This document shows positions 7,016 to 7,095 of a DNA stretch of 7,095 nucleotides, piece by piece; position 1 is the stretch's first letter, and each line of letters starts with the position of its first letter. The notes under the pieces were generated by a model. That model was not told where the DNA came from and made no database searches. It saw nothing but the letters and a program-made list of their open reading frames with translations. The stretch covers positions 1-7,095 of the forward strand of contig CAIPFS010000550.1 in the NCBI GenBank assembly GCA_903864375.1, read 5' to 3'. This DNA comes from an uncultured Verrucomicrobiota bacterium. Lineage in GTDB: Bacteria; Verrucomicrobiota; Verrucomicrobiia; Limisphaerales; UBA9464. The position numbers and the translations under genes were made by a program.

Positions 7016-7041
7016 GCGGTCCTGCGGACGGCCCATGGGCT
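7016..7041 (-). repeat. Hairpin repeat, copy 3 (inverted)
   Basis: This is the exact 26-base reverse complement of 3586-3611 and contains GTCC-TGC-GGAC and GCCCATGGGC. It begins one base after the stop codon of the M50 gene. With copy 2 it brackets the block carrying the hydrolase, the exported protein and the M50 protease. Confidence 0.85.
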
Positions 7042-7061
7042 AAGCCCGCCTCCCTCGTAGC

Positions 7062-7095
7062 GCAGACATTCTTGTCTGCTGTGCCGCCGACATTC
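7062..7095 (+). repeat. GACATTC hairpin repeat, running off the window
   Basis: GCAGACA-TTCT-TGTCTGC (7062-7079) is a perfect 7-bp stem with a four-base loop. GACATTC recurs at 7089-7095, 24 bases after its first occurrence at 7065-7071, so a tandem array probably continues beyond the edge. There is no T-tract. I read it as an interspersed REP-like repeat; it could also act as a transcript-end structure for the M50 gene. Confidence 0.65.

Noticed and set aside
3289..7095. CRISPR array, tRNA, rRNA or riboswitch in the gaps
   Set aside because: The repeats are too few and irregular for a CRISPR array, and no tRNA, rRNA or known riboswitch pattern is visible.

Overview
The window reads as a GC-rich bacterial chromosome segment, probably from Verrucomicrobiota (a Pedosphaera/Limisphaerales-like lineage). 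The reasons are the very large secreted multidomain protein with PKD and PA14 modules, two proteins that end in the same kind of 'TDL...W...F(Y/F)R' C-terminal domain common in that phylum, and short palindromic repeats in every intergenic gap. This assignment is inference from style; no rRNA or marker gene is present.

Layout: (1) 1-3288 (+) is the 3' part of a secreted zinc metalloprotease gene (peptidase M11/gametolysin-like), followed by a PKD domain, a carboxypeptidase-regulatory-like domain, four PA14 domains and a C-terminal domain. Its 5' end runs off the window through a palindrome. (2) 3289-3618 is a gene-free, repeat-rich gap. (3) 3649-4434 (-) is an exported dienelactone hydrolase family protein with an intact catalytic triad. 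An in-frame TAA is followed by nine more codons that look like the natural C-terminal tail. (4) 4435-4570 is a divergent intergenic region with a stem-loop. (5) 4571-5752 (+) is an exported protein of unknown function with two calcium-binding-type Asp-rich loops and the C-terminal domain. (6) 5821-7014 (+) is a membrane-embedded M50 (site-2-protease-like) metallopeptidase fused to a soluble helical, TPR-like region. (7) 7015-7095 is again repeat sequence.

Genes 5 and 6 lie in the same direction 68 bp apart and may be co-transcribed; the hydrolase is divergent from them. The metalloprotease at the left edge is separated by the repeat gap and is probably an independent unit. No complete new system is evident. 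The strongest leads are the palindrome family shared by all the gaps, the stop codon near the end of the hydrolase, and the unassigned pair of exported calcium-loop protein and M50-helical fusion protease.
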